DNA of 64,000 nucleotides from Microbacterium protaetiae (GTDB lineage Bacteria > Actinomycetota > Actinomycetes > Actinomycetales > Microbacteriaceae). Shown piece after piece: positions 16,328 through 23,399 of this stretch. The stretch is from assembly GCF_004135285.1 (NCBI RefSeq), contig NZ_CP035494.1:1674001-1738000 (forward strand), given 5' to 3'. The notes below the pieces were generated by a model. That model was not told the origin of the DNA, made no database searches, and saw nothing but the letters and a program-made list of their open reading frames with translations. Numbering within the stretch: position 1 is the first letter of the stretch; each line of letters begins with the position of its first letter. The translations under genes were made by a program, and so were the position numbers.

Positions 16328-17340
16328 GCGACGACGACGACATCGTGTGCGAAGGACTCGTGCGCATCTACACCGCGCAGGGTGTGGAGGTGCAGGCGCT
16401 GCAGGGGCTTGACCTGGTCGTGCAGCGTGGCGAGATGGTGGCGCTGATCGGCGCATCGGGGTCGGGCAAATCGACGCTGCTGAACATCCTGTCTGGCTCG
16501 GACGCCCCCAGCGCCGGAAGGGCCCGCGTGGCCGGACACGACCTTGTCGCCATGCGCGCACGCGAGCGGTTGGATTACCGGCGACGGTGTGTGGGCTTCG
16601 TCTGGCAGCAGTCCGGGCGCAATCTGCTGCCGTATCTGTCGGGGCGTGAGAACGTCGCGATGGCGCAGGCGGTGGCCGGCGTCGCCGCGCGGCGGGAGCG
16701 CGGCGCTCGCGTCGAAGCGCTGCTCGCCCAGCTCGGCGTCGCCGATGTCGCCGACCAGCGCCCCGAACAGCTCTCCGGAGGCCAGCAGCAGCGCGTGGCC
16801 ATCGCCGTCGCGCTGGCCAACGAGCCGCAGGTGCTGCTGGCCGACGAGCCCACCGGCGAGCTCGACGAGGCCACCAGCGCCGAGGTTCTCGCCGCCATGG
16901 AGCAGGTCAACCGCGAGCACGGTGTGACCACGCTGATCGTGACGCACGATGCGACCGTGGCTGAACACGTGGATCGCACCGTGCGCATTCGCGACGGACG
17001 CACCGCGACCGAGACCTTGCGCACCACACACACCGACTCCAGCGGGCGCCGCGTGCGGTTGGCTGCGGAGTATGCGGTGCTCGACCGGGCCGGGCGCATG
17101 CAGCTGCCCGCCGAGTACGTCGACGCGCTCGAGCTGCGCGACCGGGTGCGGCTGTCGCTTGAACCCGACCGCATCGAGGTGCGCTCGGGGCAGGGGGATG
17201 CGAGGTCATTGAGCGAGGAGCGCGGCGACGAGTCGAAACGCGCGGGCGATGAAGGGGCAGGCGAAGACCCGCCCGAGACCGCCGCGGCATCGCCGGCCGC
17301 GGCATCCACCCCCGACTCTGACGACGAGGAGAAGTCATGA
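16324..17340 (+). CDS. ABC transporter ATP-binding protein with AbrB-like C-terminal domain
   Basis: 338 residues. A complete MacB/LolD-type ATPase: Walker A GASGSGKST (43-51), a Q-loop near WQQSGRNLLPYLSG, signature LSGGQQQRVAIA (about 150-161), Walker B VLLADEPTGELD and the H-loop VTHDAT. After the ATPase (about residue 230) comes an extension. Residues about 247-285 (AVLDRAGRMQLPAEYVDAL, then RDRVRLSLEPDRIEV) read like a SpoVT/AbrB swapped-hairpin domain with its G-R-x-x-L-P core. The last 50 residues are acidic, disordered, and contain the peptide of an in-frame 38-bp repeat. Translationally coupled to both neighbours. Confidence 0.9.
   Translation: MSDDDDIVCEGLVRIYTAQGVEVQALQGLDLVVQRGEMVALIGASGSGKSTLLNILSGSDAPSAGRARVAGHDLVAMRARERLDYRRRCVGFVWQQSGRNLLPYLSGRENVAMAQAVAGVAARRERGARVEALLAQLGVADVADQRPEQLSGGQQQRVAIAVALANEPQVLLADEPTGELDEATSAEVLAAMEQVNREHGVTTLIVTHDATVAEHVDRTVRIRDGRTATETLRTTHTDSSGRRVRLAAEYAVLDRAGRMQLPAEYVDALELRDRVRLSLEPDRIEVRSGQGDARSLSEERGDESKRAGDEGAGEDPPETAAASPAAASTPDSDDEEKS
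17204..17241 (+). repeat. 38-bp GGTCRTTGAGCGAG...GAGTCGAAACGC repeat inside the ABC ATPase gene
   Basis: The element begins GGTCATTGAGCGAG and ends GAGTCGAAACGC. The same end sequences with the same 38-bp length occur at 59999-60036 in the MFS symporter gene. Here it is in frame and encodes SLSEERGDESKR in the disordered tail. From memory, this motif is a common dispersed intergenic repeat in Microbacteriaceae and other actinobacteria; that part is recall, not shown here. Confidence 0.7.
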
Positions 17341-18014
17341 CCGCGCTGCGCGCCACCGAGCTGACGCGGGTCTTCCGCACGCCGGCCGGAGACCTGACGG
17401 CGGTCAACGCGATCGACCTCGACGTCGCGCCGGGTGAACTCGTCGCGATCCGCGGAAGGTCGGGCGCCGGCAAGACCACCCTGCTGACCATGCTCGGCGG
17501 GCTCGACGCGCCCACCTCGGGACGCGTCGAGATCGAGGGCATTGACCTCTATGGCCCCGAGGGATCGGCCCTGCTCGGTACCCGCGTCGCGAGCGTCTTT
17601 CAAGGGTTCGGGCTGGTGCCGATTCTCTCGGCCGCTGAGAACGTCGAGGTTCCGCTGCGCATCCGGCGGGCAGATCCTGTCGAGCGGGCGCGGCGCGTGG
17701 CCGAGGCGCTGGCCGCAGTGGGACTGGCCGACCATGCCGCGCAGCGGCCGGGTGAGCTCTCGGGAGGGCAGCAGCAGCGCGTCGCCATCGCCCGGGCGTT
17801 GGTGGTCGAACCGGCCGTGCTGCTGGCCGATGAGCCGACCGGACAGCTCGACTCGGAGACCGGCGCGCAGATCATGGCGCTGATAGCGCGGCTTGTGCAT
17901 GAGCGTGGGACGGCGGCGGTGGTCGCCACCCACGACACGGCCATGCTCGCGCGCGCCGACAGGGTGCTTGAGCTGCACGACGGGCGCCTGCGGGCGGTGG
18001 TTGCGGCGGGCTGA
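17337..18014 (+). CDS. ABC transporter ATP-binding protein (second ATPase of the FtsX-type operon)
   Basis: 225 residues, a minimal MacB/LolD-type ATPase: Walker A GRSGAGKTT (about residues 40-48), signature LSGGQQQRVAIARAL, Walker B VLLADEPTGQLD and H-loop ATHDTAML. It starts at an ATG inside the ATGA overlap with the previous gene, so stoichiometric synthesis is expected. Two different ATPases with two different permeases suggest either a heterotetrameric exporter or two related exporters made from one mRNA. A hairpin repeat (18045-18132) follows the stop. Confidence 0.93.
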   Translation: MTALRATELTRVFRTPAGDLTAVNAIDLDVAPGELVAIRGRSGAGKTTLLTMLGGLDAPTSGRVEIEGIDLYGPEGSALLGTRVASVFQGFGLVPILSAAENVEVPLRIRRADPVERARRVAEALAAVGLADHAAQRPGELSGGQQQRVAIARALVVEPAVLLADEPTGQLDSETGAQIMALIARLVHERGTAAVVATHDTAMLARADRVLELHDGRLRAVVAAG

Positions 18015-18044
18015 GGGCGTTTTGGGGCCCACCGGCTGCTGCAG

Positions 18045-18132
18045 GCGTTCGGCTCGCAGGATGTTTTTGTGATCCCGGGCGTGTCGCACGGCGTGTCGCG
18101 GCTGTCTGCGCGGATCGTCCTGCGAGCCGAAC
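18045..18132. repeat. Diverged member of the 89-bp hairpin repeat family, between convergent genes
   Basis: 88 bp with a perfect 15-bp terminal inverted repeat (GTTCGGCTCGCAGGA at 18047-18061 and its complement at 18118-18132). It shares GCGTTCG..TCGCAGGATG and the core GATCCCGGGCGTGTCG with the four 10-kb copies. It lies between the ABC operon (+) and the solute-binding protein gene (-), where it could act as a bidirectional terminator. Confidence 0.85.
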
Positions 18133-18190
18133 AGGCATGAGAAACGTCCCCTCGGCGATCGGGAACCCCGTTCGGCGTTCGAGTTCGGGC

Positions 18191-19723
18191 TCAGGAAGTC
18201 AGGGACACGGTGTTCAGCGGGAAGAACTCGGAGACCCGCGGTTCGAAACCCTGCACTTTGTCGCTGATAACAGAGACGATCCCGAAATAGGCGATGGTCA
18301 CCGCTTCAAGCGTCTGCGATAGGTTCTGCTCGTAGTTGGCGAGCACCTTCTGCTGGGTGGCCGGGTCGCGCGCGTCCGAATAGTCGCCGAGCGTCTGCTT
18401 CACGGTACTTACGTCCCAACCCCCGCCGAAGTACTGCGAGTCGATGACGAACCCAAGTTGCGGAGTAGGGGATGCTCCCCCTGCACGGCTTATCGACAGG
18501 TCGAAGTTATCGTGCGGCGGCGTGGCTGTGACCGCCTTCAGCCATTCGCCGGATTCGAGGGGCTTGAGTTCGATCGTGATCCCGGCCTTCTTCCATTCGG
18601 CCTGCAGTGCGGCGGCGAGGGAGACATCGCTCGGAATGCCGGTAGAGTAGATCAACCGGAGCGGCGTGCCGGTGTACCCTGATTCTGCGACTAGCGCGGC
18701 AGCCTTCGCCTCGTCGAAGATGTAGGGGCTGTCTTGGATATTCGGCGCTCCCTTCGGGAACGAGCTTACGCTCAGCAGGGTGGTAGCGGGCTCGCCGTAT
18801 CCGCTGAGCAGGCTCTTCACGATCTGGTCGCGATCGATGCTCATCGACAGCGCGCGCCGCAGCTTGGCGTCTTGCAGTGCCGGCGTGTTCGAGTTGATCT
18901 GTAGCATCTCAACCAACTGCGGCGCCGATGTGACGACCTTGCCGTCCATCAGCGCAACGGAGTCCAGAGAGACATTGCTCACGATGTCGATATCACCGGA
19001 CTGCAGGGCGACCGACAGTGCGTTCACGTCGGGGAAAACTTTGAAGTGCAGGGTGTCAACGAGAGGGACGTCCCCCCAGTACTTGCCGAACCGTGCGAAC
19101 TCGATGTCGGTCCCGACGGTGCGGCCGGTGAACGAGAATGGGCCGGATCCGATTGGAGCAGCACGGAATTCATCGATACTGCGTCCGCCGAAGTCCGCCG
19201 GAATGATCGACATATTCGGATCTTCGAGCGCCACCAGGATGTCGGGCTGTGGTTTGGACATCTTCATGGTCACGTGAGTATCGTCGTCGGCGGTAAGTCC
19301 CGCGATGTTGGCCAGGGAGCTGGCCTGGTTCGGGTCCTTCATCGCGTATTCGATCGACCATACGATGTCCTTCGCAGTGAGCGGGGTTCCGTCGTGGAAG
19401 TCGACTCCGTCGCGCACCGTGAAATCGTAGGTGAGGCCGTCATCCGACACCGTCCACTCGGTGGCTAGCGCTGGCTCCGGTTCGGTCCCAGACTTCGGTG
19501 CCGCGACAAGCGTGTCGTACATGTTGGCCAGGATGGCGGTGGTGTTCTGCTGAGCACTGGCAGACGGAATCGTCTCCACGATGTCTGCGGTGACACCGAT
19601 GTTGAGCGTTCCGCCCGAGACGGGCGTCTTCTCGTCCCCAGGCGACGACGGCGAACACGCCGCGATCGCGAACATGCCAGCGGTGACGACGATGGCCAGC
19701 ACGGAGCGCAGTGACTTCTTCAT
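18191..19723 (-). CDS. ABC transporter substrate-binding lipoprotein, family 5 (peptide/nickel type)
   Basis: 510 residues. The signal peptide MKKSLRSVLAIVVTAGMFAI ends in the lipobox with Cys23 (AIAAC), so it should be a lipid-anchored external receptor. The family-5 pattern is clear: GGTLNIGV at the mature start, TVSDDGLTYDFTVRDGVDFHDGTPLTAKDIVWSIEYAM, ALSMSIDRDQIVKSLLSGYG (DppA/OppA signature) and LVAESGYTGTPLRL. AAAGGA precedes the ATG. It is the last gene of a permease-permease-ATPase-ATPase-receptor operon, 46 bp after the ATPase. The ligand is not readable; proximity to the acyl-CoA synthetase hints at an acid or conjugate rather than a peptide. Confidence 0.92.
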   Translation of the reverse strand: MKKSLRSVLAIVVTAGMFAIAACSPSSPGDEKTPVSGGTLNIGVTADIVETIPSASAQQNTTAILANMYDTLVAAPKSGTEPEPALATEWTVSDDGLTYDFTVRDGVDFHDGTPLTAKDIVWSIEYAMKDPNQASSLANIAGLTADDDTHVTMKMSKPQPDILVALEDPNMSIIPADFGGRSIDEFRAAPIGSGPFSFTGRTVGTDIEFARFGKYWGDVPLVDTLHFKVFPDVNALSVALQSGDIDIVSNVSLDSVALMDGKVVTSAPQLVEMLQINSNTPALQDAKLRRALSMSIDRDQIVKSLLSGYGEPATTLLSVSSFPKGAPNIQDSPYIFDEAKAAALVAESGYTGTPLRLIYSTGIPSDVSLAAALQAEWKKAGITIELKPLESGEWLKAVTATPPHDNFDLSISRAGGASPTPQLGFVIDSQYFGGGWDVSTVKQTLGDYSDARDPATQQKVLANYEQNLSQTLEAVTIAYFGIVSVISDKVQGFEPRVSEFFPLNTVSLTS

Positions 19724-19769
19724 GCTAATTCCTTTCGATTCAGGGTCTCTTGCGGGTAAAGACAGATGG

Positions 19770-20606
19770 TCACGGCAACGCGCCTTCCGGGCGCACCCAG
19801 TGGCGATGCTGCGAGGCGGTGGCGTCGTGCCGCCTCGCGAGCGCGGAATCGACCGAGGGCACTGCGTCGATGAGGGTGCGCGTGTAGGAGTCTCGCGGGC
19901 GGTCGTAGACGTCCGTCACGGGCCCCTGCTCCGCGACTCGCCCGTCTTTCATGACCACGACCTGGTCGCACGTCGCGCGAACGACGGTGAGGTCGTGGGA
20001 GATGAAGATGACGCCTACCCCGGTGGACACCCGCAAGCTGTTGATCAGCTCGAGGATTGTGGCCTGCACCGACGCGTCGAGTGCGGACGTGGCCTCGTCC
20101 GTGATCAATACCCTCGGCTCGGCACCGAGGGCTCGCGCGATCGCGACCCTCTGGCGCTGACCGCCAGACAGCTCCGATGGCCAACTCGTGAACAGGCGTG
20201 ACGGCAACCGGACTTGCTCAAGCAGTTCGTGTGCGCGCTGCCGGCGATGAGCTGCGTCGCCGAAACGGCGCGGCAGCACCTGCATCAGCGCACGATCACA
20301 CCGGATTGAGGGATTCAGTGAAGACGTTGGGTCCTGAAACACCATCTGGATCTGCCGACGCACCGCCGGAGGCCGCGGGCTCGGAAGCTGGACGCCATCG
20401 AGCTCGATCCGACCGGCGTGGGGGAGTAGGCCCGCGATGGCTCGAGCGCACGTGGACTTACCGCTGCCCGATTCGCCGACGATACCGATCGCCGAGCCGG
20501 CTTCCAAGGCGAAGCCGACGCCCGACACAGTGGGCGCAACGGTGCGGCGGCGACGCGGCCGTCCGTATGTGATTGCGAGCTGTTCGACGCGCAGAAGTTC
20601 GGTCAT
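19770..20606 (-). CDS. Oligopeptide-type ABC importer ATP-binding protein (DppF/OppF-like)
   Basis: 278 residues from ATG 20606; the longer frame overlaps the upstream ATPase and is a shadow. Walker A GESGSGKST, the Q-loop MVFQDPTSSLNPSI (the diagnostic D-P-x-x-S-L-N-P of Dpp/Opp ATPases), signature LSGGQRQRVAIARAL, Walker B VLITDEATSALD and H-loop ISHDLTVVR. The C-terminus (DRPRDSYTRTLIDAVPS) is the usual Opp tail. It overlaps the previous ATPase by 4 bp. Confidence 0.93.
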   Translation of the reverse strand: MTELLRVEQLAITYGRPRRRRTVAPTVSGVGFALEAGSAIGIVGESGSGKSTCARAIAGLLPHAGRIELDGVQLPSPRPPAVRRQIQMVFQDPTSSLNPSIRCDRALMQVLPRRFGDAAHRRQRAHELLEQVRLPSRLFTSWPSELSGGQRQRVAIARALGAEPRVLITDEATSALDASVQATILELINSLRVSTGVGVIFISHDLTVVRATCDQVVVMKDGRVAEQGPVTDVYDRPRDSYTRTLIDAVPSVDSALARRHDATASQHRHWVRPEGALP

Positions 20607-21436
20607 GCCCTTGTCCGTTCGTGGGCGTCCGTATGACTCGGCTTCAGTCGTGCTGGAACCGAGTCGACGAGCATTTTGGTGTAGGAGTGCTGCGGGTCCT
20701 GTATCACTGCCGCTGTTGGGCCGACCTCGACGATCCGACCCGAATACATGACGGCGACCGTATCGGCGACCTCTGAAACGACGGCGAGGTCGTGTGAGAC
20801 GAACACGAGGGAGAGCCCGCGCGTCGACTGCAAGCTGCGCAGCAGATCGAGGATTGTCGCCTGGGTCGTGACATCCAGCGCCGTGGTCGGCTCGTCGCAT
20901 AGCAGGAGCGCGGGATCGGTGGACAGTGCGGCGGCGATCATCACCCGCTGTTGCAGACCGCCTGACAACTCATGTGGATACGAACGCGCGATGCGGTGCG
21001 GATCGCTGATGCCGACGTCCTCGAGCAGAGAGATGATGCGCTCGCGCAGCGCCGCCCCGCGCAGCCCGGCGTGCATCCGCAACGGCTCGGCGAGGGTCCA
21101 GGAGATCCGCCGCATCGGGTTTAGCGAGCGCATCGGCTCTTGGAAGATCATGCTGATGTCGCGACCGCGTGCCGCTCGTGGAGAGAGCGGTTGCTGCAGC
21201 CCATCTCTCGCGCGAGACCAGTGGAGCTGCCCCGAGAGTCGGAGCGGCCGCGGGATGAGTCCGACGATGCTGCGCAGCAGCAGAGATTTGCCGGAGCCCG
21301 ACTCGCCGACCAGCCCAAGGCAGCTGCCGCGCTCGAGTTCAAGCGAGACGCCGTCGACGAGGGCGGTGTCGGTGGTGCCGTCGAGTCTTACCGTGATGTG
21401 CTCGAGCGTCAGTAGCGGATCGCGTGCCGAGGTCAT
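20603..21436 (-). CDS. Oligopeptide-type ABC importer ATP-binding protein (DppD/OppD-like)
   Basis: 277 residues with Walker A GESGSGKSL, Q-loop MIFQEPMRSLNPMRRI, signature LSGGLQQRVMIAAAL, Walker B LLLCDEPTTALDVTTQATIL and H-loop VSHDLAVVSEV. The tail has DPQHSYTKMLVDSVP. It energises the importer together with the next ATPase. It overlaps the upstream permease and downstream ATPase genes by 4 bp each, so the four genes from 23231 down to 19770 are translationally coupled. Confidence 0.93.
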   Translation of the reverse strand: MTSARDPLLTLEHITVRLDGTTDTALVDGVSLELERGSCLGLVGESGSGKSLLLRSIVGLIPRPLRLSGQLHWSRARDGLQQPLSPRAARGRDISMIFQEPMRSLNPMRRISWTLAEPLRMHAGLRGAALRERIISLLEDVGISDPHRIARSYPHELSGGLQQRVMIAAALSTDPALLLCDEPTTALDVTTQATILDLLRSLQSTRGLSLVFVSHDLAVVSEVADTVAVMYSGRIVEVGPTAAVIQDPQHSYTKMLVDSVPARLKPSHTDAHERTRA

Positions 21437-22290
21437 GCGCGCAACCGCCTCTCGATCGACTCACCGATGAGGATGAAACCGAGCCCGAGGGCGGCGATCG
21501 TGAGGCCGGGAGCGGCCGTCAGCCACCAGTGTGTCTGCAGATACGGCTGCCCCTCGGCGACCATACTGCCCCATTCCGGTGTCGGCGGTTGCACGCCGAG
21601 CCCGAGATACGACAGCGACGCGAGCGTGAGGATCGCCATCATGATGTCTAGAACGTAGTAAGAGATGATCGGCCGGATCGCATTTGGCAACACGTGAACG
21701 GCGAGTACGCGCAGCGACGGAATGCCGGCTAGGTTCGCGGCTGCAATGTACTCCTCTTGCGCCACCCGCCGTATCTCGGAGCGCAGCACGCGCGCATACG
21801 GGACCCACCCGAGCAGCGCGAAGGAGACGAGGATGGCCGGGATGCCGGCTCCCATGATGGTAATCAATGCGATCACAAGCACATACGTGGGGAAAGCCAT
21901 GACCAGGTCGCCAAGGCGCATCAGTACGAGGTCGACCCAGTGCCCGATGAAGCCGCCTGCGGCTCCCAGTACTATGCCGACGGCAGCGGAGATGGATGCC
22001 GCGGCCAGCCCGAGCGGAAGATCGACGCGTGTCGCGTAGATCACTCGGGAGGCGACATCCCGCCCCAGCGCGTCAGTGCCCAGCAGGTGCGCCGTCGACG
22101 GCCTCTGGAGTCGTTGCACGAGGTCCTGCGCGAGCGGGTCGGCCGGGGCGATGAGCGGGCCGACGACGGCGAGCAGGACGAAGGCGGCCACGATTGCCAG
22201 CCCAATCCACGAGATCGGCCGGGCGTGTTCGCGATCTCGTCGTTGCAGGGCGATCGTGGTCGTCGAAGGAGCCGTGGCAGCGGCGCTCAT
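21433..22290 (-). CDS. Oligopeptide-type ABC importer permease (DppC-like)
   Basis: 285 residues with an N-terminal cytoplasmic segment, a first helix (ISWIGLAIVAAFVLLAVVGPLIAP) followed by the DppC-type HLLGTDALGRDVASRVIYATR, and the core permease domain. The ATPase-coupling EAA-like loop is EEYIAAANLAGIPSLRVLAVHVLPN. Six membrane segments are expected. Overlaps its neighbours by 4 bp. Confidence 0.92.
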   Translation of the reverse strand: MSAAATAPSTTTIALQRRDREHARPISWIGLAIVAAFVLLAVVGPLIAPADPLAQDLVQRLQRPSTAHLLGTDALGRDVASRVIYATRVDLPLGLAAASISAAVGIVLGAAGGFIGHWVDLVLMRLGDLVMAFPTYVLVIALITIMGAGIPAILVSFALLGWVPYARVLRSEIRRVAQEEYIAAANLAGIPSLRVLAVHVLPNAIRPIISYYVLDIMMAILTLASLSYLGLGVQPPTPEWGSMVAEGQPYLQTHWWLTAAPGLTIAALGLGFILIGESIERRLRA

Positions 22291-23231
22291 CGAGTGCTCC
22301 TAAGTCGAGGGTTGAACAGCATCGAGATCCAATCGGTGGTGAAGCTCACGAATACGACCGTGAAGGCGAGCACGAGGGTCGTCGCGTTCACGACCGGGAA
22401 GTCGGACTGGTTCGCGGCGAGGACCAGTCCCTGGCCCAGGCCCGGGATCCGGAACGTGTTCTCTACGATCACCGCGGAGAAGATGGACCAGCCGATCTGC
22501 ACCGCGACGATCGAGATGAGCGGCGTCACGCTGTTCGGCAGCGCGTGCGTGACCATGAGCCGGCTCTGCCCGACGCCGCGCGAGCGTGCTGCCTCGACGT
22601 AGGGTGAGTCCATCGAGCGGATCCAAGCGGTGCGCAGGGTGCGGATCTGCACGGGCGCGAGCCCGATTCCGAGCGTGAGTGCGGGCAGCACCAGGCCTCG
22701 CAGATGTTCGGCGAAGGTGTCGCCGTAGCCGCCGACGGGGAAGAGGCCAGTCGGCAGTGCAATCACGAGGATCAGCAGGATGCCCAGCCAGAAGGCGGGC
22801 ATCACGGTGCCGGCGATCGTGAAGGAGCGCACGAAACCGTCGGCGATGCCGCCCGGCCGCCGCGCCGCGACCATCGAGAGTGGCAGAGAGATCGCGAATG
22901 CGAAGACGAAGCCCATCAGGAGCAGCATCCCAGTGGCCAGCACCCGCGGTCCGATGAGATCCGCGACGGGGGATGCGCTGTAGTAGGAGATTCCGAAGTC
23001 GCCACGCAGGATGTCGCCGAGGAAACGGATGTATTGAACGAGCGCCGGCTGGTTCGCGCCGAGCTGTTCGTTGAGGGCGTCGACGGCCTCCTGGCTCGCG
23101 TAGATGCCGAGGATCGACCGTCCTGGATCCCGTCCGGACAGCGACTGCAGGATGAACACGAGCAGCGTGCAGCCGAGCATCAGCACGAGCATCTGGACCA
23201 GACCCCGGCCCACGCGTCCCAAGATGGTCAT
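22287..23231 (-). CDS. Oligopeptide-type ABC importer permease (DppB-like)
   Basis: 314 residues, first gene of the importer operon. The N-terminal helix GLVQMLVLMLGCTLLVFILQSLSGRDP is typical of DppB, then LRGDFGISYYSASPVADLI (the G-D-F/L-G-x-S motif) and the EAA loop SPYVEAARSRGVGQSRLMVTHALPN. It begins 168 bp from the divergent acyl-CoA synthetase start. Forms the translocation channel with the DppC-like protein. Confidence 0.92.
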   Translation of the reverse strand: MTILGRVGRGLVQMLVLMLGCTLLVFILQSLSGRDPGRSILGIYASQEAVDALNEQLGANQPALVQYIRFLGDILRGDFGISYYSASPVADLIGPRVLATGMLLLMGFVFAFAISLPLSMVAARRPGGIADGFVRSFTIAGTVMPAFWLGILLILVIALPTGLFPVGGYGDTFAEHLRGLVLPALTLGIGLAPVQIRTLRTAWIRSMDSPYVEAARSRGVGQSRLMVTHALPNSVTPLISIVAVQIGWSIFSAVIVENTFRIPGLGQGLVLAANQSDFPVVNATTLVLAFTVVFVSFTTDWISMLFNPRLRSTR

Positions 23232-23399
23232 GTCTCATGATCCTTCCCGGATCCCTGGTCTTTCAGAGAAATCCACTCGACACTTCGCTGTGTGTGATAA
23301 GTAATATAACGAGCTATACACTACGTGGCAAGAGGATCTCAGCACGCGAGTTGAAGCGTCGTGACCGAGCCCGTCGGGCCCCGAAGGAGGGACACGAAG
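23232..23399. promoter_or_regulatory. Divergent promoter region of the importer and acyl-CoA synthetase genes
   Basis: The stretch 23291-23325 is strikingly AT-rich for this genome (tgtgtgataagtaatataac and onward). It has an imperfect inverted pair GTGTGATA / TATACAC and several TATA-like words that could serve as -10 elements on either strand. It is the natural control point for both arms of the cluster and a candidate site for the TetR protein encoded at 26079. AAGGAGG (23384-23390) is the ribosome site for the synthetase. Confidence 0.6.
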
